Assembly (NCBI RefSeq): GCF_003013395.1 | Contig: NZ_PXZM01000016.1 | Span: 1-64,000, forward strand | From: Brevibacillus fortis | GTDB taxonomy: Bacteria > Bacillota > Bacilli > Brevibacillales > Brevibacillaceae | Direction: 5' to 3' | Length of the DNA stretch: 64,000 bases | Part shown: positions 26,264 to 33,917 of the stretch, in pieces | How the letters are laid out: each line of letters starts with the position of its first letter | Numbering within the stretch: the first letter of the stretch is position 1 | Program-made: the position numbers and the translations under genes | The notes under the pieces: generated by a model | Told to the model about the DNA's origin: nothing | The model's database searches: none | What the model saw: only the letters and a program-made list of their open reading frames with translations

Positions 26264-26297
26264 AAAAAATAAAGAGCCAGCACTATACCAGTGCTGA
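26264..26297 (-). terminator. Terminator of sinR-like gene
   Basis: CAGCAC/GTGCTG stem followed, on the minus strand, by GCTCTTTATTTTTT. It separates the sinR-like gene from the sinI-like gene. Confidence 0.7.
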
Positions 26298-26305
26298 CAC
26301 CAATT

Positions 26306-26635
26306 TTATTTATCTCGATTGATTCGCCATTTATTGTACTCCAAAAACTCTCGAAACTGTTCCTTACTTACCCCGGATTTCATAGCCTCTTCGATCAGCT
26401 CATACCATTCTTCATCAACATTCTCAATGGAAGGAATCTCTTTATCCTGAAGCAATGTGTCTACCGTCACATTTAATACTAGTGCAATTTTCTCAAGAAA
26501 TTGAATCGAAGGATTACGCTGAATGCCACGCTCGATTGAGCTTAGATAAGACTTGGCGACACCAGCGCGCTCAGCTAAATCAGAAAGAGAAAGGCTTTTG
26601 TCTATTCTAAGCTGCTGGATACGCGAGCCGATCAT
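26306..26635 (-). CDS. sinR: SinR-like master biofilm repressor
   Basis: A 109-residue XRE-family repressor with the same layout as B. subtilis SinR. The DNA-binding domain (1-65) has the shared stretches MIGSRIQQLR, AGVAKSYLSSIERG and NPSIQFLEKI. The C-terminal SinI/SinR interaction domain (about 76-104) reads DEEWYELIEEAM then SGVSKEQFREFLEY. SinR tetramers block matrix promoters at GTTCTYT sites. The gene is divergent from a polysaccharide operon whose upstream region holds three such palindromes. SD AGGGGTGG, ATG 26635. Confidence 0.92.
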   Translation of the reverse strand: MIGSRIQQLRIDKSLSLSDLAERAGVAKSYLSSIERGIQRNPSIQFLEKIALVLNVTVDTLLQDKEIPSIENVDEEWYELIEEAMKSGVSKEQFREFLEYNKWRINRDK

Positions 26636-26825
26636 GTCATAGCCACCCCTTTAAATCTCTTCGTTTATTATAACGGCAAAATAACTGGAACACAACTTTT
26701 TGTGGGACTAGTCCTGTGTCGTTTGGCTCATTTGTACAGTATAAGTTTACTGGAAATGCCAAAAAATTACTTTTCTACTAGATGAAACGATGGGTCGGTA
26801 TGGCTTAGTATCTATATCTTTGATT

Positions 26826-26841
26826 GTTCTTTATAAGAAAC
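26826..26841 (+). promoter_or_regulatory. SinR-like operator 1
   Basis: GTTCTTTATAAGAAAC, an imperfect palindrome containing the SinR half-site GTTCTYT. It is followed at 26842-26850 by GAACTGTTC. It lies between the divergent sinR-like gene and the polysaccharide operon. Confidence 0.6.
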
Positions 26842-26947
26842 GAACTGTTCGTTATTAATGTCGAGAAAAAACGAGATAATCAGACGATATTCTACAATAA
26901 AGTCGATTTTTGGCTATTTTCGGTCTATTTTTAGAGAAAATTGATAT

Positions 26948-26976
26948 TTTACATTCTATTGCCAGTACAGGATACT
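26948..26976 (+). promoter_or_regulatory. Candidate promoter of the polysaccharide operon
   Basis: TTTACA (26948-26953), 17-bp spacer, GATACT (26971-26976). A start near 26983 would place SinR-like operators 2 and 3 just downstream, a repressing position. The -10 is weak. Confidence 0.5.
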
Positions 26977-26987
26977 AATCCCAAGTT

Positions 26988-27003
26988 GTTCTTTATACAG
27001 AAC
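26988..27003 (+). promoter_or_regulatory. SinR-like operator 2
   Basis: GTTCTTTATACAGAAC, GTTCT/AGAAC arms around a 6-bp centre, close to the palindromic SinR site GTTCTCTAAAGAGAAC known in B. subtilis. Confidence 0.72.
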
Positions 27004-27017
27004 GATCCGCGATAGGT

Positions 27018-27033
27018 GTTCTTTATAAAGAAA
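27018..27033 (+). promoter_or_regulatory. SinR-like operator 3
   Basis: GTTCTTTATAAAGAAA, 30 bp (about three helical turns) from operator 2, allowing binding on the same face of DNA by a SinR tetramer. Confidence 0.7.
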
Positions 27034-27093
27034 AAAGAAGGGCGAAAAAACCAAGCCGGAAATACGGTGGCACCTGCCAATTTTACAAGCAAC

Positions 27094-28095
27094 ATGGATA
27101 GGAATGCTCGGAAAAAATTCACAAAAATTGGAGAGGAGAGATCCATCCTGCAAGCCAATTTGTCTGAAGTAGTCGCGATAATCTGTCTGTTATTTGTAAT
27201 AATTATACTATTTTTTCTGGCAATCTTGGTGATTAAATCAAGGAACTTGTGGATGGAAAGGAAAACGAACGTTTACCTGGGACAGTTTCAAGACTACTTC
27301 ACCTATATCCAGTCTCACATGGACTCGCCGGAGAGATTGAAACCGCCTTACTGGCAATTAAATCGCTTGGAATTGCGCGTTTTGCAACAAAAACTCATCG
27401 AATGGATCGAATCACTTACAGGGAGCCATCAAAAGAAAATCATCGCACTTTGTGAGGATACAGGGCTCGTCAATCAAAATATCCAAAGGCTATATAGTCG
27501 CTCCCATTGGAAAAGGATCGACGCTGCCTATCATGTAGGATCCATGCGATCGGGGGAAGCCGTACCAAGATTACTGCAATTGCTGCATACAAAAAAACTC
27601 GATCCAACCCATTTTATCATCGCGAGATCTATCGCAAAGTGTGCGAAAAATCTGGACGATGTAAGAAACATGTTATTGCTCCTCGTAAAGCATCGAAAGA
27701 GCAATTACCATCTTGCCGTTGATATCATGAAAGAGACAGAGCTGGATTGTACTCCGTTATTGTTGGAATGTTTGCGAAGTACAGACAAGGATTTGATCAA
27801 AATTGCTTTGATTGGATGGACTGCTCCTTTGACTGCGGAGATTGCAGTTTTGGTATATCGACAGATCGTTTCGGAAGACAGGGAAGTACGGATCCAGGCA
27901 GTGAAGCTACTGTTCAAATATGATCCTGAATTGGCAGCGGAATGGATCGAGTCCTTAATGAGGGCTAACGATACGGAAGTTTGTCAGGATGCTGAGATTG
28001 TTGAGATGTATAGCATGAACCAGATGCGGTACAAAAAGCGGATGAATGAGGAAGAGCAGTTGGACAAGAAAAATCGTTACGTTCATGCAGTGTAA
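27094..28095 (+). CDS. HEAT-repeat membrane protein of the polysaccharide operon
   Basis: About 333 residues from ATG 27094: a polar N-terminus, one strong membrane helix (VVAIICLLFVIIILFFLAIL), then a cytosolic part made of helical HEAT-like repeats (for example HWKRIDAAYHVGSM and repeats with REVRIQAVKLLFKYD). Similar proteins accompany membrane polysaccharide synthases and may be scaffolds. The start is uncertain: ATG 27094 has no SD, whereas a strong GGAGAGGAG (27130-27138) points to a non-standard CTG at 27148, or a distant TTG at 27160, giving a protein that begins just before the membrane helix. It is the first gene downstream of the SinR-like operators. Confidence 0.7.
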   Translation: MDRNARKKFTKIGEERSILQANLSEVVAIICLLFVIIILFFLAILVIKSRNLWMERKTNVYLGQFQDYFTYIQSHMDSPERLKPPYWQLNRLELRVLQQKLIEWIESLTGSHQKKIIALCEDTGLVNQNIQRLYSRSHWKRIDAAYHVGSMRSGEAVPRLLQLLHTKKLDPTHFIIARSIAKCAKNLDDVRNMLLLLVKHRKSNYHLAVDIMKETELDCTPLLLECLRSTDKDLIKIALIGWTAPLTAEIAVLVYRQIVSEDREVRIQAVKLLFKYDPELAAEWIESLMRANDTEVCQDAEIVEMYSMNQMRYKKRMNEEEQLDKKNRYVHAV

Positions 28096-28117
28096 CTATA
28101 GCTGAAAGGAGAAAAAC

Positions 28118-29521
28118 ATGAAGGACTTTTTTCAAGCATACGGGATATTTGCTATTTATTACGTGATCGTTATTGAGACGCTCTATTTAACGATTCTATC
28201 CCTGTCTATCAAAAACATATTTTCCATCATCAAAAGCTCTATGTATTCTCGCTTTCAGTCACTCTCTGGATCAGAGTATGTTCCGCAGATTTCGATTCTT
28301 GTTCCTGCTTATAACGAGGAATTGACTATCATCGAAAACGTTCGTTCCCTCCTTGCTCTGGATTATCCTAAGTACGAGGTCGTTGTTATTAATGACGGTT
28401 CAAAAGACGAAACGTTGCAAGTTATGCTAAATGAATTCCAGTTGACGCGTACGGAGCATGCAAAAAGTTCCGGAGTATTGGGAACATCTAAGGTACGGGG
28501 CGTTTATTACAATCCGCAGTATCCCAATTTATATATGATTGATAAGGAAAACGGAGGAAAAGCAGACTCGCTAAACGCTGGAATTAATCTTTCCCATTAT
28601 CCTTTGATTGCTTCCATCGATGCAGATTCGTTATTGGAAAAGGACGCATTGATTCGAATCGCCAAGGTGTACATGGAAAACCCAGATGAGACAGTTGCGA
28701 TTGGTGGCATCGTCCGAATTGCAAACGGCTGTGAAATTGAAGATGGAATGGTAAAAAAAGTAAATTTACCCAACAAAATTTTGCCCATGTTTCAATGTGT
28801 CGAATACTTAAAGGCATTCCTCGGGGGAAGGATCGGTTGGAGTTCGATCAACGGACTGATTATTGTATCGGGTGCCTTTGGCGTATTTCGAAAAGATTTC
28901 GTTGTCCAAGCCGGTGGTTATCGAGGGGGATATCCCGGTGAGGACATGAACATTATCATCAAGCTTCATAAATATATGCTCGAAAAGAAACTTCCGTATC
29001 GTGTGGCTTTTTGTCCGGATGCCGTATGCTGGACGCAGGCTCCTGATACGCTGAAAATACTGGGTAGCCAGCGAAGGAGATGGGGACGCGGTAACCTAAA
29101 AAACATGCTGGAGTACGGCTTTCATATAGTCGGTCGACCCAAGTATAAAGTAATGGGATTGATTACCTTTCCCTATAATATTATCTTCGAAACTCTGAAT
29201 CCTTATTTCAGGTTTACCGGTTTTTTAGCTCTGCTGGGATATACAGTATTGGACATGACCCAGTGGAGGATTCTGGTTATCTATGCGTTGCTGAATCTCT
29301 TGTTTGGTGTTTTGCTCGGGATCGGCTCCCTTTTTATCGAAGAGCTGGCTTTCAAACGTTACACAAGAGTTCGCGATAATCTCAAAATGTTGGCATTTCT
29401 CTTCTTCATGTTTCTGGGGTATCAGCAGTTAGGAGTCATTTGGAGATTTTTGGGACATATCGAATTTATGCGTAACAACAACACATGGGGGACCATGACG
29501 AGAACAAGCTGGAAAACATAA
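28118..29521 (+). CDS. Processive glycosyltransferase family 2 synthase
   Basis: A 467-residue membrane synthase of the hyaluronan/PNAG/cellulose-synthase type. An N-terminal membrane helix (about 8-32) precedes the GT-A domain with PAYNEE (63-68), NDGS (92-95), DAD (168-170), GED (274-276) and the chain-extending QRRRW (318-322). Four or so C-terminal helices (about 350-450) would form the export channel. It polymerises a sugar from a UDP donor and pushes it through the membrane. The neighbours make UDP-GlcNAc and a UDP-uronate, so an amino-sugar polymer is likely. SD AAAGGAG, 22 bp after the HEAT gene. Confidence 0.9.
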   Translation: MKDFFQAYGIFAIYYVIVIETLYLTILSLSIKNIFSIIKSSMYSRFQSLSGSEYVPQISILVPAYNEELTIIENVRSLLALDYPKYEVVVINDGSKDETLQVMLNEFQLTRTEHAKSSGVLGTSKVRGVYYNPQYPNLYMIDKENGGKADSLNAGINLSHYPLIASIDADSLLEKDALIRIAKVYMENPDETVAIGGIVRIANGCEIEDGMVKKVNLPNKILPMFQCVEYLKAFLGGRIGWSSINGLIIVSGAFGVFRKDFVVQAGGYRGGYPGEDMNIIIKLHKYMLEKKLPYRVAFCPDAVCWTQAPDTLKILGSQRRRWGRGNLKNMLEYGFHIVGRPKYKVMGLITFPYNIIFETLNPYFRFTGFLALLGYTVLDMTQWRILVIYALLNLLFGVLLGIGSLFIEELAFKRYTRVRDNLKMLAFLFFMFLGYQQLGVIWRFLGHIEFMRNNNTWGTMTRTSWKT

Positions 29522-29547
29522 AGAACAGGGCATAGGAGGGAGATATA

Positions 29548-30360
29548 GTGAGTCAGATTGCAAAAGCGTATTCGTTTCCTTTATGTCAAGCCTTTGAACA
29601 TGTGCTTACCTTCTACGAATCGAGTCAGTTGCCGTGCGGAATTATTTTGGCTGTAACGAATGGAAGCAATGAAGAAAAGGTCCAAAATTTGAAAATGTCT
29701 TTGGCAAAAGCAGAGGGACTTACCGATATCCATTGTTTTTACGATAAGCAAAGCAGCATGCTGGGAATCCTGCTAGGGGATCAAATGCTAGGTAATACTC
29801 ACTTTCATTCTCTTTTCATCAAGGAACATTTACATGCCCGACATATGTTGGCAGGGCCTGTATTCATCGCAAGCTTTCCTGAACAGGGGGAATCAGCAGC
29901 ACAAATCCTAAGTGGTATGGTACAGGAGATTACTGCTGGCAAGGGAATCACTGGTGACATTCACATATATGGCGGTAAAAGATCATCTAAAGCAAAGAAA
30001 AGTCTTTTGCTTGTTTCGCAAGATGAGACCGTGAATGAGTTTTTACGCATTTACTTACAAAGAAAAGGTTACTGCATTTATTTGGCTGAAAACGGAAGAG
30101 AAGCACTGGAGCAATACCAGCGATGTTTACCAGACGCTGTCATCACCGATTTGAATTTGGCCATTGAGGACGGTTACCAGCTCATCAGCAAAATCAAGAA
30201 TGGTAATGCGGCTGAGTATAGTCCGAAAATCGTGGTTTTAACCCACAAACGGTTGGAAGACGACAAAAAAAGATCATTCGAGCTAGGAGTCTCAGATTAT
30301 ATAGGGAAGCCATTTTCACCCGTAGACTTGGAAGCACGAGTGAGAAGTCTATTGTCTTAA
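29548..30360 (+). CDS. Degenerate GGDEF-like domain fused to receiver domain
   Basis: A 270-residue protein. Residues 150-270 are a response-regulator receiver with a complete site: D159/E160, phospho-acceptor D201, T232 and K254. Residues 1-130 are divergent, but the order of hydrophobic strands and the segment PVFIASFPEQGESAAQIL resemble the C-terminal half of GGDEF domains. The GGDEF signature is replaced by DKQSS (67-71), so it could not make c-di-GMP but might bind it, as YdaK does in B. subtilis. No output DNA-binding domain is present, so it probably acts by protein contact, perhaps on the synthase. GTG 29548 follows AGGAGGG. Confidence 0.75.
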   Translation: MSQIAKAYSFPLCQAFEHVLTFYESSQLPCGIILAVTNGSNEEKVQNLKMSLAKAEGLTDIHCFYDKQSSMLGILLGDQMLGNTHFHSLFIKEHLHARHMLAGPVFIASFPEQGESAAQILSGMVQEITAGKGITGDIHIYGGKRSSKAKKSLLLVSQDETVNEFLRIYLQRKGYCIYLAENGREALEQYQRCLPDAVITDLNLAIEDGYQLISKIKNGNAAEYSPKIVVLTHKRLEDDKKRSFELGVSDYIGKPFSPVDLEARVRSLLS

Positions 30361-30386
30361 CACAGAGAAAAAGGGAGGAACAAAAA

Positions 30387-31748
30387 ATGAGCTACTTCAC
30401 AAAGTTGAAGCAAAAAATGGAATCAAAAACCGTAAAAGTTGGGGTAATCGGGCTTGGATATGTGGGTCTGCCCTTGGCTATGGAAATGGCAAAAAGCGGT
30501 TTCTCTGTTTATGGCATCGATTTGGACCAACGGAAGGTGGAAACTTTGCTCGCAGGCAGGTCGTATATTCAGGACGTTCCGGACGATGTGATCCAATCAA
30601 GCTTTTCTGCTCAACGATTCTTCCCGACCACTGATTACCGGGTACTCAAGGAGCTGGATGCGGTCAGCATATGTGTTCCGACGCCACTCAGTGAAAATCA
30701 AGATCCGGATACGTCCTTTATTAAGGGAGTTGTTCGTGAAATTATCAAATACAAAAAGAAAAACCTTTTGATCACCCTAGAAAGTACAACGTACCCAGGA
30801 ACGACAGAAGAATTGATTCAATGGGAGTTCGAAAAGCTGGGCCTGACCGTCGGAAAGGATTTCTTCCTTTGCTTCTCACCTGAGCGTGTAGATCCAGGTA
30901 ATCATTCCTTTAACACACATAATACGCCAAAAGTACTCGGAGGAACCACACCGAAGTGCTTGGAGCTGGGGGCACTACTGTATGGAAATTTGGTTACCAA
31001 TGTAGTAACAGTATCTTCACCAAAGGTAGCTGAAATGTCGAAATTATTGGAAAACACATTTCGGAGTGTAAACATTGCCTTTATCAATGAAATGGCTTTA
31101 ATGTGCGACAAAATGGGGATCAATGTATGGGAGGTTATTAAAGCGGCTTCAACTAAACCGTTTGGCTATATGCCGTTTTATCCAGGCCCTGGAATTGGCG
31201 GTCATTGCATTCCGCTTGATCCAATGTACCTTTCCTGGAAGGCAAAGGGCTTCCGTTTTCATAGCAAATTCATCGAACTGGCACAATCGATTAACGACAA
31301 TATGCCGGACTATGTCATCAACAAGACTGCACAAGTACTGAATCTCTATGCAAAATCGATTAAAAACTCTCGAATTCTTATTTTAGGGATGGCTTACAAG
31401 CCTGATATCGATGACCTTCGTGAATCTCCGGGCTTGCATATATACGAGTTGTTCCAGGAAAACGGTGCACAGGTAGATTACTACGATCCGTATGCACTAA
31501 GCTTTGTGGACAAACGTGGGAATACGGTCCGTTCCATTTCGTATGACTTGGATCAAATGAAAAATTACGATTGCATGGTGCTCGTGACGAATCATAAGAG
31601 CTTTGACTACCAGATGTTTGCTGACTTGGGAGTAGCCATCATTGATACGCGAAATGCTTTTGACAGCATAACGGGCCAACACATTTACAAGCTGGGGAAT
31701 CCGGCAAAAATGCACGTCGAGGAAGAACGAGTCGTACTTCTGGCTTAG
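30387..31748 (+). CDS. UDP-N-acetylhexosamine/UDP-glucose 6-dehydrogenase family
   Basis: A 453-residue NAD-dependent nucleotide-sugar dehydrogenase that oxidises C6 of a UDP-sugar twice to a uronic acid. It has the Rossmann motif GLGYVG (22-27) and the catalytic C274 in GGHCIPLDP. The PFYPGPGIGGHCIPLDP segment is of the WbpA/WecC type that uses UDP-GlcNAc or UDP-ManNAc, rather than the UDP-glucose-specific Ugd type, which fits the nearby GlmS and GlmU. SD GGGAGG, 26 bp after the receiver gene. Confidence 0.88.
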   Translation: MSYFTKLKQKMESKTVKVGVIGLGYVGLPLAMEMAKSGFSVYGIDLDQRKVETLLAGRSYIQDVPDDVIQSSFSAQRFFPTTDYRVLKELDAVSICVPTPLSENQDPDTSFIKGVVREIIKYKKKNLLITLESTTYPGTTEELIQWEFEKLGLTVGKDFFLCFSPERVDPGNHSFNTHNTPKVLGGTTPKCLELGALLYGNLVTNVVTVSSPKVAEMSKLLENTFRSVNIAFINEMALMCDKMGINVWEVIKAASTKPFGYMPFYPGPGIGGHCIPLDPMYLSWKAKGFRFHSKFIELAQSINDNMPDYVINKTAQVLNLYAKSIKNSRILILGMAYKPDIDDLRESPGLHIYELFQENGAQVDYYDPYALSFVDKRGNTVRSISYDLDQMKNYDCMVLVTNHKSFDYQMFADLGVAIIDTRNAFDSITGQHIYKLGNPAKMHVEEERVVLLA

Positions 31749-31791
31749 CTTGAAAACTGGATGATGATTACGCAATAGGGGAGGCAATCGT

Positions 31792-33624
31792 ATGTGCGGT
31801 ATCGTTGGATATATTGGTGAGGGGCAGGCACAAAAAATTCTGACAAATGGTTTGCAGAAGCTGGAGTATCGCGGCTACGACTCGGCTGGTGTTGCGATCT
31901 TTACCGGTAAAAAAATCGAGATTTCCAAATCGAAAGGACGGTTGGCCGTTTTGGAAGAACGGCTCGTACAATCCCCGATTCAAGGTTCCTTGGGAATCGG
32001 ACATACGCGCTGGGCCACACACGGCCGTCCATCCGACGAAAACTCACATCCGCATGTGGATGAATCGGGCAAGTTTTCTGTTGTCCACAACGGTATTATC
32101 GAAAACTATTTGGAAATCAAACAAGATCTTTTGAATCATGGGGTCACGTTTACATCGGAGACCGATACAGAAGTCATTGCTCATCTCATTGCTATATTAT
32201 ACGAAGGCGATCTCGTCGCTGCGGTTCGGAATGCAATACTTCGGATGCGAGGTGCATATGCTCTCGGCGTTGTTTGCGAGTACGAACCAGATAAAATAGT
32301 GGGGGTCCGATTGGCAAGTCCATTAATTATCGGGGTGGGCAAAGGAGAAAACTTCATTGGCTCGGACATCTCAGCCGTTCTTGAGCACACGCGTGATATT
32401 GTTATTTTGGAAGATGGGGAAATGGCAGTTCTTAAAAAAGACAGCGTTTCTCTCATGAAAGTGGAAACAAGCGAACCGCTTCACCGTGATTTATTCCGTG
32501 TAGATTGGAATGTGGAACAGACGGAGAAAGACGGTTTTGAGCACTTTATGCTAAAAGAAATTTACGAACAGCCCAATGCATTCCGGAATACCCTGCTCAA
32601 TCGGATTGACGAGGAAGGAAAGCGTATTGTTTTGACAGATTTGCAATTGCATCCAGAACAAATCAAAGGCTTTGAGAAAATATTCATCGTAGCGTGCGGT
32701 ACCGCTTATCATGCAGGGCTAATCGGCAAGCATGTGATTGAAGAATTGGTAAGGATACCAGTAGAGGTCGATGTCGCTTCAGAATTCAGATATCGCCGCC
32801 CTATATTATCTGAAAAGACGCTGGTCATCGTCGTGAGTCAGTCGGGTGAAACGGCTGATACACTCGCAGCCTTGCGGGAGAGTCAGCGACTGGGAGCCAA
32901 GGTTTTGGCTATCACTAATGTTCAGGGCAGTTCTATTGCTCGTGAAGCTGATCATGTGCTTGCTACCTTTGCCGGACCAGAAATTGCTGTCGCTTCAACA
33001 AAGGCGTATACCTCACAGGTAATCGTTTTCTATCTGCTCGGATTGTATCTGGCTCAAGTGAAGGAGACTCTTGCGAAAAACGAGAGAGAATTCATGATTG
33101 CCCATCTGAGACAGTTGCCGGAACAGGCTGAAAAGGCACTCCTGCATGCGGATGAAATTCGTGTATATGCCGAATCCATAAAAAATCACACCAGTCTGTT
33201 CTTTATCGGTCGAGGCATTGATTATGCTGTGGCGCTGGAAGGGTCCCTAAAGCTGAAGGAAATTTCCTACCTTCACTCAGAGGCATACGCTGCGGGGGAA
33301 TTGAAGCATGGTACGCTGGCTTTGATTGAAGAAGGTACTCCTGTCATTGCCTTGGTGACACAAAAAGAGCTGGAAGAAAAAATGGTTAGCAATATCACAG
33401 AAGTCAAAGCACGAGGTGGGCATGTATTAGCGATCACACTGGAAGGGAATGTCGAGCTGCACAGAAATGTAGATGAGGTATGCTTTGTGCCTGCTACCTT
33501 GCCAGTGTTTACCCCCATCTTGTCCGTTATTCCGCTGCAATTGATCTCGTATTACACTTCACTGGCATTAGGCAATGATGTTGACAAACCACGGAATCTT
33601 GCCAAAAGTGTAACCGTTGAATAA
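31792..33624 (+). CDS. glmS: Glucosamine-6-phosphate synthase
   Basis: A 610-residue glutamine-fructose-6-phosphate aminotransferase. After removal of Met1, the nucleophile is C2 in MCGIVGY. The glutaminase domain covers 1-240, and two SIS sugar-isomerase domains (about 290-420 and 455-600) contain ACGTAYHAG and SQSGETADT. The C-terminus is the usual KSVTVE. Only 43 bp separate it from the dehydrogenase gene, so there is no room for the glmS ribozyme that normally controls the housekeeping copy in Bacillota. That makes it a pathway-specific copy. SD AGGGGAGG. Confidence 0.96.
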   Translation: MCGIVGYIGEGQAQKILTNGLQKLEYRGYDSAGVAIFTGKKIEISKSKGRLAVLEERLVQSPIQGSLGIGHTRWATHGRPSDENSHPHVDESGKFSVVHNGIIENYLEIKQDLLNHGVTFTSETDTEVIAHLIAILYEGDLVAAVRNAILRMRGAYALGVVCEYEPDKIVGVRLASPLIIGVGKGENFIGSDISAVLEHTRDIVILEDGEMAVLKKDSVSLMKVETSEPLHRDLFRVDWNVEQTEKDGFEHFMLKEIYEQPNAFRNTLLNRIDEEGKRIVLTDLQLHPEQIKGFEKIFIVACGTAYHAGLIGKHVIEELVRIPVEVDVASEFRYRRPILSEKTLVIVVSQSGETADTLAALRESQRLGAKVLAITNVQGSSIAREADHVLATFAGPEIAVASTKAYTSQVIVFYLLGLYLAQVKETLAKNEREFMIAHLRQLPEQAEKALLHADEIRVYAESIKNHTSLFFIGRGIDYAVALEGSLKLKEISYLHSEAYAAGELKHGTLALIEEGTPVIALVTQKELEEKMVSNITEVKARGGHVLAITLEGNVELHRNVDEVCFVPATLPVFTPILSVIPLQLISYYTSLALGNDVDKPRNLAKSVTVE

Positions 33625-33639
33625 GCAAATACGATTTGG

Positions 33640-33686
33640 AAGAATCCCGGAACCGTCTGCTTATAGAGAGGTCGGGATTCTTTCCC
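33640..33686 (+). terminator. Hairpin after glmS, possible partial terminator
   Basis: AAGAATCCCG (33640-33649) pairs perfectly with CGGGATTCTT (33673-33682), followed only by TCCCC. The poor T tract suggests attenuation or 3'-end protection rather than full stop before the next two genes. Confidence 0.55.
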
Positions 33687-33736
33687 CATGTTGACTTATC
33701 GGATTTACATTCATTCCGTAAGGGGCTGAAGTGTCC

Positions 33737-33895
33737 ATGATGGATTCCACTGACCAAATTCTTGATCAAAAAACTTTAATAGAGATCATGCTTCAGGTTT
33801 ACGAGAAAGGTCAACAGACAACAACAATGGGAACGCGAGATATTGTTCAGGATATTGTTAACAGAGTAAAGCCGTACTTCAATGAAGGTAAATAA
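33737..33895 (+). CDS. Unrecognised 52-residue protein between glmS and glmU
   Basis: An open frame of 52 residues starting MMDSTDQILDQKTL and ending VKPYFNEGK. It is charged, predicted mostly helical (LIEIMLQVYEKG, RDIVQDIVNRV), with no signal or membrane segment. AAGGGG lies upstream; GTG 33731 in frame is also possible. The gene ends 22 bp before the glmU start, in the same direction, so it is very likely co-expressed with it. I recognise no family. Confidence 0.6.
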   Translation: MMDSTDQILDQKTLIEIMLQVYEKGQQTTTMGTRDIVQDIVNRVKPYFNEGK

Positions 33896-33917
33896 GGGAA
33901 TCGGCTGGGAGGATCAT

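Noticed and set aside
31748..31792. glmS ribozyme before glmS
   Set aside because: Only 43 bp are available and the gap holds just an SD and start; the ribozyme needs well over 100 nt.
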